Source: Nautilus pompilius (Eukaryota; Mollusca; Cephalopoda; Nautilida; Nautilidae). From it: DNA of 64,000 nucleotides. This document shows, one piece after another, positions 48,901-60,151 of the stretch (position 1 is the first letter of the stretch; the number at the start of each line of letters is the position of its first letter). The notes under the pieces were generated by a model. That model was not told the origin of the DNA. It did no database searches and was given only the letters and a program-made list of their open reading frames with translations. The DNA is taken from NCBI GenBank assembly GCA_018389105.1, contig JACATO010000149.1, forward strand, positions 1 to 64,000, in the 5' to 3' direction. A program made the position numbers and the translations under genes.

Positions 48901-49547
48901 ACTGCTTGATGTCAAAGATGGTAAACGACCCAATACTGAATTCTCATTAATCCATTCTTATTTAAACTTTAGAAAAGTCTCTTATGTGTGTCTGCTTTTT
49001 GATATATTGTTGGAGTCTGTCTCCCTCTCATCACTTTTATTTGTTGATGGCTCATTTGATGCCATGTTCCGTTGATGATCCATGATAAATACAGAACAAA
49101 CAGACAATGGCAGCCATGGAGAAGAACAATAAGCAGCACCACAACAATTAAGCCTGGTACTCATTCGGCTCACAGAACCATTGACCTATGCTGGCAGTGT
49201 TCATTTGGATGATGGTTATCAAAGTACCGATCTGTATTGTGATATTTTTTTATTGAAGGCTAATGAAATACCAGAAAATAAAGCTGTTACTCTATTATGT
49301 TTCTCTTAAAATTCTATGGTACTCAAGTGAATTTGAAATGGAAAGAAAAGTGGTCATGTGAACTGCAATTTGTTCAGAAAAATCTCCCGTGATTCGGTGA
49401 AGCTGTAGGTGATGTTGTACTCGAATATGTTATCATTTAGACAATTTCCAGAACAGAGTTATAATATAGATGTTTCACCGTGTTTATACCTTATTCAAGA
49501 TTATCACCGAAATATTGATCCGTAAAATTACAGAAATTCTTCGATGC
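48901..49547. other. AT-rich spacer between the Tigger relic and copy A-3
   Basis: No coding or repeat structure recognised. The boundary back into the duplicated cluster lies just before 49640. Confidence 0.4.
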
Positions 49548-49553
49548 TTTATT
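49548..49553 (-). terminator. Poly(A) signal of type A copy A-3
   Basis: Minus-strand AATAAA, 95 nt beyond the stop of exon 5 at 49648. Confidence 0.5.
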
Positions 49554-49647
49554 GTATTGCATACATGATGCAGAAATTTTACAAATCTTTGATGCATCAA
49601 TATGTTTTGTATCGATTTTGGTTGTAAAATGTGCTGATTAATAGCAT

Positions 49648-52556
49648 CTAAAGAAAACCGATGAGAATTGCGATCAGTGTGGTGTACACGGATGTCAGGC
49701 TGGCAGAGGAGCTTTCAATCCGAGACGGAGAGGTGTAACCTCCAATTATGTAGCATCTGTTGGTCATCGATCCAAAGGCAAAATCTTTGAAGATCTGGCT
49801 GATCTTCCCACATCCCTCCATTTCTTTTGCTAAGCAGGTCACAGTGGTCGCCAGGTCGCTGAAAGGTTGAAATTATTTTGCCGAGTAAATATTTACATTG
49901 ATCGTGACGTACATAAATATGCAGAAATAATCTCAGGTGCATCACTATTCTAACAACTAAAGGTTGCTACTCGAATCTGAGCCAAGTTTTCCTCTTTCGA
50001 ACACCAAATTGTTTCCGACAGGTGAATGATGAGGAAGATGTCATCACATTCCTAACAGTAAAGGTAAACAAAGAGATCAAACATTTTTAGTCAGCCCTGA
50101 AGATATTATCATATTGTAGCATCCAAGATTTACGTTTTCAAGTGTCACCTGCCCTTAATGGTCAATACCTGTCAGTGTTTACGAGGTCTGTGCCATGGTC
50201 TACATGACAGCGGTGTCCTTCCAGCCAGCTCCTCATATGGCCCGGCACCTCCGGCTTCGTTAGAAAGGAAAAAGATCTAAGCTGCAGGAAGGAAGCCAGG
50301 CGGTCGGACTGATGTTACAGAATGTGGGGATGGCGGCCTGGTCAAACCGAGACGCTCGGACATCCTACCACAAGAGGTCTGCACGTCAGATGCCCGACCG
50401 GCCGCCATGATCGCTCCTCATTTCCACCTGCGCTCACGGGAGACAGCAGCGAGTTTAGTACAAGCACAGACTCGGTTTCTGTCGGCCTCAATGGCGATAA
50501 ACGCACAGCTGACATGAACTCAGGATGTTCCCCTATTCCTGGATCGATGACAGCGCCCACTCACGGACAAAGAACGTACTTACGAGCACAACTCGTTGCC
50601 AGCAGGGGCAGGTAAACCACTCTGTTTCAAGAGCAGTTCTTGAAAAGAGTCGCTGTAACCGATCACGCACAGCTGCCATTTCGTCACAAGCTCCGGTCTC
50701 CTCATCACACACCTGAGATCGTCGTAAATACCTGAAAGGAAATTAAACCGGATGCCAACATCTGTGAGCGTTCAGACGGACGACCTGACCTACATATACA
50801 CGACTCCCTGAAAAAGGATGGAATCCCGGGGGTGTTTCCCACATCACCTATTCAATAGTATTTGTATTCGCCACCAGCCTCGGTCTGACCACCTCACTGA
50901 CCGACGCCCCAAAGTACGTACAATGTCCGAACGTATCCCTCAATCCTCACAGCCTCCAAGACATCACGATAGCCCTAGAGCGGAAAAGGATAATACCTGC
51001 GAGAGTCACAGCAGCAAGGCTGGCGGTACTGGCCGCCTGCCCAACTCAGCTCCGCAGCGATGACTACATCCTGGCCTCTCTTACTTTAGACAGCTGCAAT
51101 CCTCGGCAGGGCCTGAATCTAAAACGTCTGGCAGCTTCCCGCGGTTGGACCATCAGATAAACTAATTTATTTACACTGGACATTCAATTTTCTCAAGTTT
51201 CGGAAAAGTAACCAGCTGTTATTGTGGCCATACTGACCCTGACTCCCGCCATCCGTGGTTTGTTGGAGGTTCGGTCCTAACCTGTCGTTTATTTAACGTG
51301 TCATGTTTCCGGACTATTCCAAGTCACGTGACGATAGTCTTGAGTTAATTGAAAAGGGCTAACCTGGGTCAGCTGTCGGGATTTCGATTTCCAGGTAAAA
51401 GACGCTGGATTATATCTTAGTTGAGATTGATGCAGTCATTTTAAATGATTAATGGTGAGAAACACACACATGGTAAAGTGTACCTAGTGATCCGGCTAAT
51501 AAAGGGGCTCAAAGGAGGGAAACGGCTGAGGAATAAGGTGGGGACTAAGGGGAGAAAGAGAGGAGCTCCCTGAAAGGATCCCTCGGGTCTTTGTGAGCGC
51601 TGACATAATGATTGGAGAAAGCGTTCTGTCCATTTTGGGTTTCATAAAGCCCTTTGTTCACCTGAGCCTGCCCATTACATATAGTTTTACCTCGCTAATG
51701 CCCTCGAGTACATATCATCGGGGTCAGGGAGCATTATGGGATTGCACATGTCTGACTTACTGTCTTTCGATTTGCAGAACCACTCCGTAGCTGATTTGGA
51801 ATACTCCAGATTGAAACCCATTAAGTCCCACGTCTCCCTGATCGACGGACAGCTGGCAGTGAGGTTTATCTGGCAATCGATTATAGCTCGGTATTGCCTA
51901 CAATAGAAATAAAACCGTGATAAACAGAACAGCAGCGGCAACTCTGTCGTGTCGTTATTCTCGTGCATGTGGAGATTTTCTAACGTCCTACACTTGTTTA
52001 CCTGTGAGCTAATTACCTGGTCTATGCATGAGAATGTGGAGATCATTGGTGGGGCCGTAACCATGTAGAGTATCAGGGTGGGATCCGAAGAGAGGCAGGG
52101 AGGGCTGTCGAGATGGTCGACCAATAGGTTCTACTATTGGCATTTAAACAAGAAATCGAACCTATCATTGGTGCCTGACTTCTTCCCAACGTAGTCTCCT
52201 ATTTTCTCTGCTCTCTCGGGATTATCTTCATCGCTGTGTCGTTCATTATTCAGACGTAGAAAAGTCAGAGAGAGAAGGTGAAAGTCAGTACGCTTCATGC
52301 TTGTATGGTTTTACGCTGGACATGAAGGTCCTGGGCAGCTGTTAAGCAATAGATTAATAATGCATTCTCAGACAGACTTACCTGCACGTTTTGTCGAAGA
52401 TGTCAGAGGTCTGTAGAAGGTCAATCATATCTCCGATGGTCATCTGATCGTTGACGTTCGTCAGTAGTGTGCCCATGTCAATATGGGACATGCACTTTTC
52501 AATGACGTCTCCACTCACACTCGAAGTACAGGCATCAATGGAAGCTGCCCTCTCAG
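49648..52556 (-). pseudogene. Type A gene copy A-3: intact exons 2-5, promoter and signal exon deleted
   Basis: Minus-strand exons 52556-52382 (175 nt), 51897-51761 (137), 50731-50584 (148) and 49858-49648 (211, with stop) join without any frame break. They give a mature domain with 12 cysteines spaced C-x11-C-x35-C-x8-C-x7-C-x24-C-x11-C-x13-C-x26-C-x8-C-x7-C-x18-C. The stalk is a single unit, YTSPSRIESSSASLTSV (49737-49687), followed by the hydrophobic tail YTTLIAILIGFL, a GPI-type signal. Exon 1 and the TATA box are absent: at about 53622 the sequence jumps from intron 1 to the array leader, removing about 1 kb present in A-1 and A-2. It is probably a 5'-truncated pseudogene, unless an unseen alternative first exon lies elsewhere. 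It is the cleanest record of the ancestral protein in the window. Confidence 0.78.
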
Positions 52557-53756
52557 CTGTTTAATTTAAAAAAAACAACAAAATAGAAGCAGCAAATAAT
52601 GGTTGTCAGACCTAATGAAATGGCATCTTACCACTTTAGAGACGTAGAAGGCAGGCGGAAAAATGTATAAAGAATTTGAGTTTCACTAGGAAGGCAATTT
52701 AAGGTAAAGCAGCGTACACTCAGCCACCTTTTGTTAGACAGTATTCAAAGTTTGGCAAACTACAGTAAATGATGGTATTTCTGTGTCTGTGAAAATCTTG
52801 TGCCAGACCTTCTTACGGTATTTAAGGGGCGACTACTCGTCACAAATTCGACCAAGTTCCTTTGACCTCTTACCGTGGTCGATTTGTGGACCTTTTAGTG
52901 GTCATATCATTTTGTGTTGTTAGCGGACTCCATCTTCCGGAAAGATCGCACACTTCGTTGCCTACTGATGGTAGGGCTTAAGGCCGGCCACCTGTCTGAC
53001 CGTGGTCACGTGCTCCGTGTCCTTATGATGCTGATTTCCGCGGGACACCAAAAAGCCTGATTGGATCCCATTGCACGTGCAAACGCCGGCCGTCAGTTAC
53101 CAGGAGCCTCATGAGTTGTCGCCCCCACACTTCGCGTCTTGTTTTCTTTTCAATAAAATATCACAGCTGGAATTAACGGAATTACTGGTACCGTATTGTC
53201 AGGGTCGGTCTGGCGCTACCATGGCCGGCATTCCCGCCCGTGGTCTGATAAACGGGTTATTTCCTACATTAGCCGATTCTGTGCAAAATGGTCGCATCCT
53301 AATTTCTGCACGGCCAGTAGGGGCGCTGCTGTCGTCAGTGTTTAATTTGTTTTATGAAAGATGAAGGTCCGTAGACAGTTTAGGATTTGTCGTGGTTGTT
53401 ACAAACCGACCGACCCTGGGGTCCGCGAAGGTAGCGTCGGACTGAGCTCTTGTGCAACCGAGAGACGAGCTAGAAAGATGAAGATGCGGGCGGCTGTCCA
53501 TCTTGTTGCGTTTACTGAGATACAGACAGAGGCGGAACCATTTTCATCGTAGACCCTCAGCAGTGCCGACAGAGTGGATCGGCGTCAGAGATCGGGGTCT
53601 CGGTTTTATTGGTGATGATTTCACGCAGGTAGGTTACGGCCAGAGTCGTCATGGGTCGTGTTTGATAAGCTTTCCTACCCTCAAACACAGCCATTGGACC
53701 TTCCACGATCACGTGCTACCGAGGGGTAGTTCGTAACGCGCGGGTACTCGTTTTTA

Positions 53757-54648
53757 CTGTCGTCCGTGTACACCTCTCCCTCTCGGGGAGACAGCTCGGC
53801 TGTCAGCCGTCGTCCCGTGTACACCTTATCCTCTCCGGGGAGACAGCTCGGCTGTCAGCCTGTCGTCCGTGTACTCCTCTCCCTCTCGGGGGAAACAGCT
53901 CGGCTGTCAGCCTGTCGTCCTTGTACACCTCTTCCCTCTCGGGGAGACAGCTCGGCTGTCAGCCTTCGTCCGTGTACTCTTCTCCCTCTGGGGAAACAGC
54001 TCGGCTGTCAGCCTGTCGTCTTGTACACCTCTCCCTCTCGGGGGACAGCTCGGCTGTCAGCCTGTCGTCCGTGTACTCCTCTCCCTCTCGGGGAAACAGC
54101 TCGGCTGTCAGCCTGTCGTCCTTGTACACCTCTCCCTCTCGGGAGACAGCTCGGCTGTCAGCCTGTCGTCCGTGTACTCCTCTCCCTCTCGGGGAAACAG
54201 CTCGGCTGTCAGCCTGTCGTCCTTGTACACCTCTCCCTCTCGGGGAGACAGCTCGGCTGTCAGCCTGTCGTCCGTGTACTCCTCTCCCTCTCGGGGAAAC
54301 AGCTCGGCTGTCAGCCTGTCGTCCTTGTACACCTCTCCCTCTCGGGGAGACAGCTCGGCTGTCAGCCTGTCGTCCTTGACACCTCTCCCTCTCCCGGGAG
54401 ACAGCTCGGCTGTCAGCCTGTCGTCCGTGTACACCTCTCCCTCTCCGGGAGACAGCTCGGGGGCTGTTGTCAGCCTGTTGTCGTCCGTGTACACCTCTCC
54501 CTCTCCGGGAGACAGCTCGGCTGTCAGCCTGTCGTCCGTGTACACCTCTCCCTCTCCGGGAGACAGCTCGGCTGTCAGCCTGTCGTCCGTGAACACCTCT
54601 CCTTCTCGGGGAGACAGCTAGGCTGCCACTCTGACATCCGTGTACACA
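53757..54648 (+). repeat. TR-5: stalk array with 102-bp dimer pattern, about 17 units
   Basis: 51-bp units, many with one-base indels in the first 300 bp. From about 53990 to 54370 two unit types alternate: VYSSPSRGN (ACTCC and GGGGAAACAGC) and LYTSPSRGD (ACACC and GGGGAGACAGC). The last unit leads into ATLTSVYTTLIAFLNSVF and a TAG at 54679-54681, the type A tail. There are no upstream exons on this strand. Confidence 0.88.
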
Positions 54649-54681
54649 ACGCTGATCGCATTTCTGAATTCTGTATTTTAG

Positions 54682-55926
54682 ATTAAATTATATAATTATT
54701 CACTTGTATAATCAGAGCCTGTGTAAATAGAGACAAATCTGAAATTTTTTTTTTAATGTAAAAAAGGAATCCATCTTTCATGATGCTTAATCAAACAAAC
54801 AGCTCGTGTACCCTTAAGTTTTCCTTCGTAATAACGCGGATACAGGTTTCCACTGTGGTTAAATGAGGAAAACTACAGGAGCCCGGTATTTCACGTTGTC
54901 GCCTCTGTATCTCCTGTACCCCATCACTACGATGAGACTCCAGTATCCTCCTCCTCTTATTAAGGTTTTCTCATTATGTGTATATGTCGCAATTGTGAAT
55001 AAAAATATTAGGACCTGTTTGTGTTTTTTTCCAGACTTCTGTACATTTTCCCTTTATTCCCTTGGATTCCTTCAAGTTTTTGGAATCTTGTCCGTCTTCC
55101 ATTACTCGTAAATTCTACTTTACCAAATATAAATCTTAAATTCTTTTTCCTTTAAGATGCGTGACAATGCGATATAATCCCTTTAATCTCTCACGTGCAG
55201 GAACTCATCCACGTATTGAATTTTCAGATACAGCAAAGAAACAAACATCGGTATTAGAATTATGCTTCCCAGTTTATAATGGAGAACACAAAACTAGTTC
55301 TTAATATTTCAACATGAGTTTTGTTATAAAGTCCGTGAAACTAAAGTGGATCAGCAGAGCCGACCTGTATCTCATGGTTGAATGGTTCTTCCTTTGTCTG
55401 TTGGTGTCGCAGTTAGACAGAGAGCGAGAGGGAAGAAATGACGATAGCCTGGGTGGAGGGAGATGAGGCAAATTCCCTGTACACGGTGGAAATAAAACAA
55501 ATGTTTTCGTGTCTGTTTTTATGACTGGAATTCGTGTAAAACTCCAAAGTCTGGGAGTGGTGTCGTATCTTCAGCCTTTTATTCAGGGCTGTGGCCAGTG
55601 GAAGGTAAGTGGAGAACCCAGTGTAAATACCTGCAGCCAGGTGGTGAATAATCAAATACACCTGGAAACATACATATATAGGCATATATAATTTATTGGA
55701 CGTTAATTAAACAATGAGTAAATATTTACTTAATTGTGCACCAACTTTTCACTTTCCTCACTTTGTCCCATCTGTCTCCATGGAAACATGGACTTCCGGA
55801 AACACTAAGTGGATGGGCAGAAATGTACACGAAGGCGGAAATCATATTTAATGAATGGACCGTATGAAGCAAGTTTATAATAAATGATTCCCCTGAGTAA
55901 TAGTCTGACTTGAGTGGAAACAGTTG
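54682..55926 (+). repeat. Array 3' flank block F5
   Basis: Direct copy of the block at 6351-7605, closest to F3 because both begin with the ATTAAATTATATAATTATT form. No gene is supported. Confidence 0.7.
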
Positions 55927-55928
55927 CC

Positions 55929-56555
55929 ATGGCGAAATTGTCGCTATATTTCAGTTACACGTTTGACTGCATTTCAATGTCTTTGTGTGTGTGGTAAAAA
56001 ACATCTTAAAGGGAGACAACTACCTTTGCCTCAAAGTTCACCAAATAAAGAAGCTTTTTGATTCTGACGGATTAAGTTCAGTTTATGTTAAATAAAACAA
56101 TTAATTTGGTATCAATCGCATGACCGATCCTACATATTTCTAGTTAAACTTTCCCTGTTATTTAGATCATCTACGACTTTAATCGAGCTGTCAGCATTTA
56201 AAACAAATTCCCCGCCACAGGGTTAGGGAGACAGAGGCGGATGTGAAAATGAGGAAAGTTTAGACTCCAATCGAACTTCGCCATCAGAGTGGAACGGACG
56301 GTTTATGGAGAAAATTACATCTGGGGACAGGGAGCCAGGCGACATGCACACTGGGATAGAGCAGGGGCAGGTAACCACGGCTGACTGTCTTAGCAAATGA
56401 CGGGAGGTAATTACCGCCACCTCTCATCATCAGCTCAAAATATACATACATTCATCATTATAAATAGTTAGCTTACTATATTACTGTCGCTGGTCTCCCA
56501 GACCCAGCGGTGTGGCCACGTGCACGGGACACCTACGCGACGGTAAGACCCTCCC
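55929..56555 (+). repeat. Inserted segment shared with 42513-43050
   Basis: About 627 bp lie between CAGTTGCC and TCTCTCCTTACCC, which are adjacent in the unit at 7605. It contains AAGGGAGACAAC at 56009-56020. No clear inverted ends are visible. The origin is unknown. Confidence 0.6.
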
Positions 56556-56873
56556 TCTCTCCTTACCCGAGGTCCATGTCAACGCCTCGTGCGGCAGCCT
56601 CCATTAAGCACTGACGCCCACACTTCAGGTTCCGTGGTAACCTGGAGCGCTCCTGAGGTCGCGGTGCAATGAATCCACCCCTGCCGCAATCCAAACAGAC
56701 TCTCCGGAAAAGAGTCTGGATGGCGAATCTGAAAGAGAAATACCGTGAAGGGAAGCTCTGGGTCGCCGCTCAAAGCACAAACTGTGTACGTACCTTGAGG
56801 GTCAACTGCCAGCAGAGTTGACCGACAACTGCCGCCAACACTCACTACGACCCCTCTTTGTTGTACAGATGGC

Positions 56874-57216
56874 ATGGCTCTGCGTGTTCAAGTGAAGCAA
56901 AACCGGAAATGCTCAAAGCTGTTTGATCTTCATATTGAATCAGGTGAGAAGCTACAAAACCATTTGGTAAATGCACCAGCCAGTGTTCGCTATACATCTG
57001 TGATCCATGTAGAAAATGAACTAATCAGTGTCTGAGAGGAAGAAATACTTTCTTTGGCAAACAATTCCACAGGATCTTTAATAGTTTATGATTAAAGAGC
57101 CGACATCTCTGGAAAGGAGCAATTATCACTTCATGTGTCGTTCATCAACACAACGACCACTGAAAATAGCATCCGAGAAGAATTTCTTGGATTCACAGAC
57201 TATGAGAACTGGATGC
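56874..57216 (+). pseudogene. Old hAT transposase relic, copy 4
   Basis: Same two-piece DUF4371-type relic as at 7922, with the first piece starting at ATG 56874 and stopping at the same TGA, and the second piece in another frame. Confidence 0.58.
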
Positions 57217-57647
57217 TACTTCCATTGCTGATATTATCATTGATAGATGGTGCGCATTAGAACAAAAGAAGAAGAGTAAAAATGGGGCTAAAGTCAAATG
57301 GTAGACGATTGTTTGTGTGGACTTGGTAGTTTTAAGTGTTCATAGATCAAAAGTTACAGCAAACAAATACCTACTTATTCAGGAAGTAAAGAAAGATTTG
57401 GAGAAGACCAGAGATGTTCACTATTTGTTCTGAATAAAAATGTTGTTTTATCTTATTATTGAAAGATCTGAGGGGATAGCACAATAACAAAGGGAGCAGA
57501 CTAAGGTCGGATAATAAATTAGATTTTTAAAAATTGTGAATGAGTAAGAAAAATATTTCTAAGTTTACACAAACTTTGAATTAAGTCAAACACCTTGAGA
57601 GAAGAAGAAAAACAAATTGGTGTCTCCTCATTTTGTGACATCATCTG

Positions 57648-57745
57648 GGATAGCAGGTCGGCCTCGTCAGTAAAACATACATAGTTATCTAGGATAGCAG
57701 GTCGGCCTCGTCAGCAAAACATACATAGACATCTAGGATAGCAGG
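57648..57745. repeat. 44-bp minisatellite, three units
   Basis: AGCAGGTCGGCCTCGTCAG and the following AAACATACATAG segment recur at about 44-bp spacing. Three partial units are present here, fewer at 8700 and 27000. Confidence 0.65.
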
Positions 57746-58374
57746 TCGGTCTGCTCTGGAAGAGGTTTTCTAAAAAAAAATAAATACAGGCCAAGGTCTG
57801 TTTTAGTGCTATTGTTTGGTTAAGGAGGGGAAGGGGGGAGGGAGTTGTTGCTCTACTGGTTCAGAGAAGTCGATGGAAAACCTGCCAGATTTGCATAATA
57901 ATGCTACACAAAACTATCGAGGCGCAGACCGTTTTTTTTTGTTTGTCCTCAAATGAGAAAAAACCAAAAACCCGAAGCTGTCCAGCTTTAAAAATCAATG
58001 GGGTAGCACACGATTTACAAACAAGACTCGTAAATTAGGTCGGCAGGGGGCGCGGCTCGAGTCGTAACGAAGTGTTGTTTGTTCGGTCGTTGTAACCAGA
58101 GCTGTCGACGGTGAGAGTGTTTTGTTAATGGCAGCATCGCCGGTAGCTTTCCTCTGGGTTGAGCCGGAAATCCGGTCACCCAACTTCTTCAAAAAGACCG
58201 TAACATAGATGTAGAGGGTGCAAGGTGTACTGCATCATGTATAAAGGGTCAGGACGTATATATACATAAGAGCTTTATACAGACCCACCTGTACATTAAC
58301 TGGGGCAGGGGTATTATTAATCCGGAGAAAATATCCTTCCACAAAGTGTCTAGGAATCCGAGTGACGTCACTAA

Positions 58375-58785
58375 CCTAAAACCAATTATACTTGAAGTGA
58401 TACTGTGGCCGATTTACAGCGACGACCGATACTTTATTAGGCAGAGACAAGAAGTCGCCAAGGTCAATGGGTGCAGCCTCAGGAAAAATAAATACTCATC
58501 CAAACAATTCCCAAATTGATAATGGCACCACCATTAAATCGCTCCCTTCATTAACAGATCTGTTATTGTTAATAAACATCTACTGATAATTAACCGTGCT
58601 GCAATGTTAGCCAATCTGTAATGAGAACCCCTAGTATCAGTAACTGAAGATATCACTAAACATTGTCTACCACAAGCAGATTGAAAAGCCCCGACCATCA
58701 AGGAGATCTGACCATTTGGCCTATACTCTGGTATTAGTGATCGAAGATGATGATCAATAAATTCAAATTTTAAATGAGTTTCTAT
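58375..58785 (+). repeat. Dispersed repeat upstream of type B copy B-3
   Basis: Copy of the element at 9397-9795 in the same promoter-proximal position. Confidence 0.6.
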
Positions 58786-59096
58786 CTTTTCTAAATGGTT
58801 CTCTGATGACTCAATTCAAGTCTCATATGAAAGGAGTCGTCAATCATGAGGTTGAGTCGATATTTTCAGTCCAGGTAAGAATAGATGTAAGTCAGGTTGA
58901 TATCCGCCGACACGTTTAGCACATAATCCTTCCTGTAACGATACACGATGTGCACATTTGGTGAAGAAGCTGACGAGGCGAGGAAGCTCTGTTTTTGACA
59001 CCAACCAGTCACAGAACTTTCTCTCTCCAGTTGCCAATTACACGCAATGAACAATGAACCTGTCCAATTTGAATTTTTCAGTTCCCGATGTAGACG

Positions 59097-59104
59097 TATA
59101 AATA
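59097..59104 (+). promoter_or_regulatory. TATA box of type B copy B-3
   Basis: TATAAATA starts 47 bp before the ATG at 59144. Confidence 0.6.
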
Positions 59105-60151
59105 CCCCGCCCATAGGTGGGGTAACTCAAACAGATCGGAAGTATGTGGTGGCCAACAAGTTCAGGCGTGCTGATCCTCTTGCTCGCGTTATCAGCAGGT
59201 AAGAGAATTTCTATTTCTCCCTTTGGGGCCCAGGAACACGACAGGGGAAGCGGCCGAGGGTAGACTTTTTTCCTGTTACAAATTCAGTTCGCAGCCGTGA
59301 AAACGTCCAAGCTGCAGCATACGGGCGCAGGTGTCCGCCGCCGACTGATCGTCACAATCTTTCCAGAACCAGGTGTTTTCAGTGCCAAACAAACAGAACC
59401 GAATACTCCTTCGTAACCCATCGATGCACGTTAGGCAAACCAGGCTACCAAACTATACGATTTTGATGGCGGCGGGAAGGAATATTCATTTCGAAAAGCC
59501 AGGCAGAGGGCAGTAGGAAGGGGCGAATATTTCCTCGACTGGTTCGTTGTCAGACCTGATACCGGAGCTAACGGAATAATGCGGGTGGGACAAGCAGAAA
59601 TAACGCACCCACTCCGTCAATGAACGGAGCTTCATGGCTTCTCTTGAAATAGGAAGTAACCCTATTGATAATCCACAGCCGATTATCCAATGTTTTTTCG
59701 CAGATTTTCCATCCGTTCATCGACGTCTCATCGTCCAACTATTCACCTCTTGATCGAAGTCCATTGGTTCCCCTGATCTGTGTTTTTGTCTACCTATAGA
59801 ATCTCCTCACCTGGTTATATATAGTCCACAATCGCGGGTGACCGGAATATTCTGCCAGAGTCCTGGAGGCTGTTTCTTTACTTCTGCCAAACGTTTACTT
59901 TTTATTTTAAATTTTCTTTGCTCGAAAAATATTGTAGATTTCTCATCTTCTGATTAAAGAAGACGGACGGAAGGATGGACCCACTCAGCAGTTACTCTTA
60001 GAATACCCTGCTCATATCGATCGCTCTGCTTCAGATCCCACATTACAAATTTACAGACTTTCCTGGGAACCGAACAAAAAAGGGCTCACTGATCTGTAGA
60101 ACTGGTTTATTTCGGGTCTACCAAAAGTACACCAGTTTAACTGGTCACAAG

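Noticed and set aside
54863-55111. 82-codon frame starting MRKTTGARY, repeated in several flank blocks
   Set aside because: It lies in the 3' flank after the stalk exon, has no recognisable domain, and its repetition is explained by recent duplication of the whole block.
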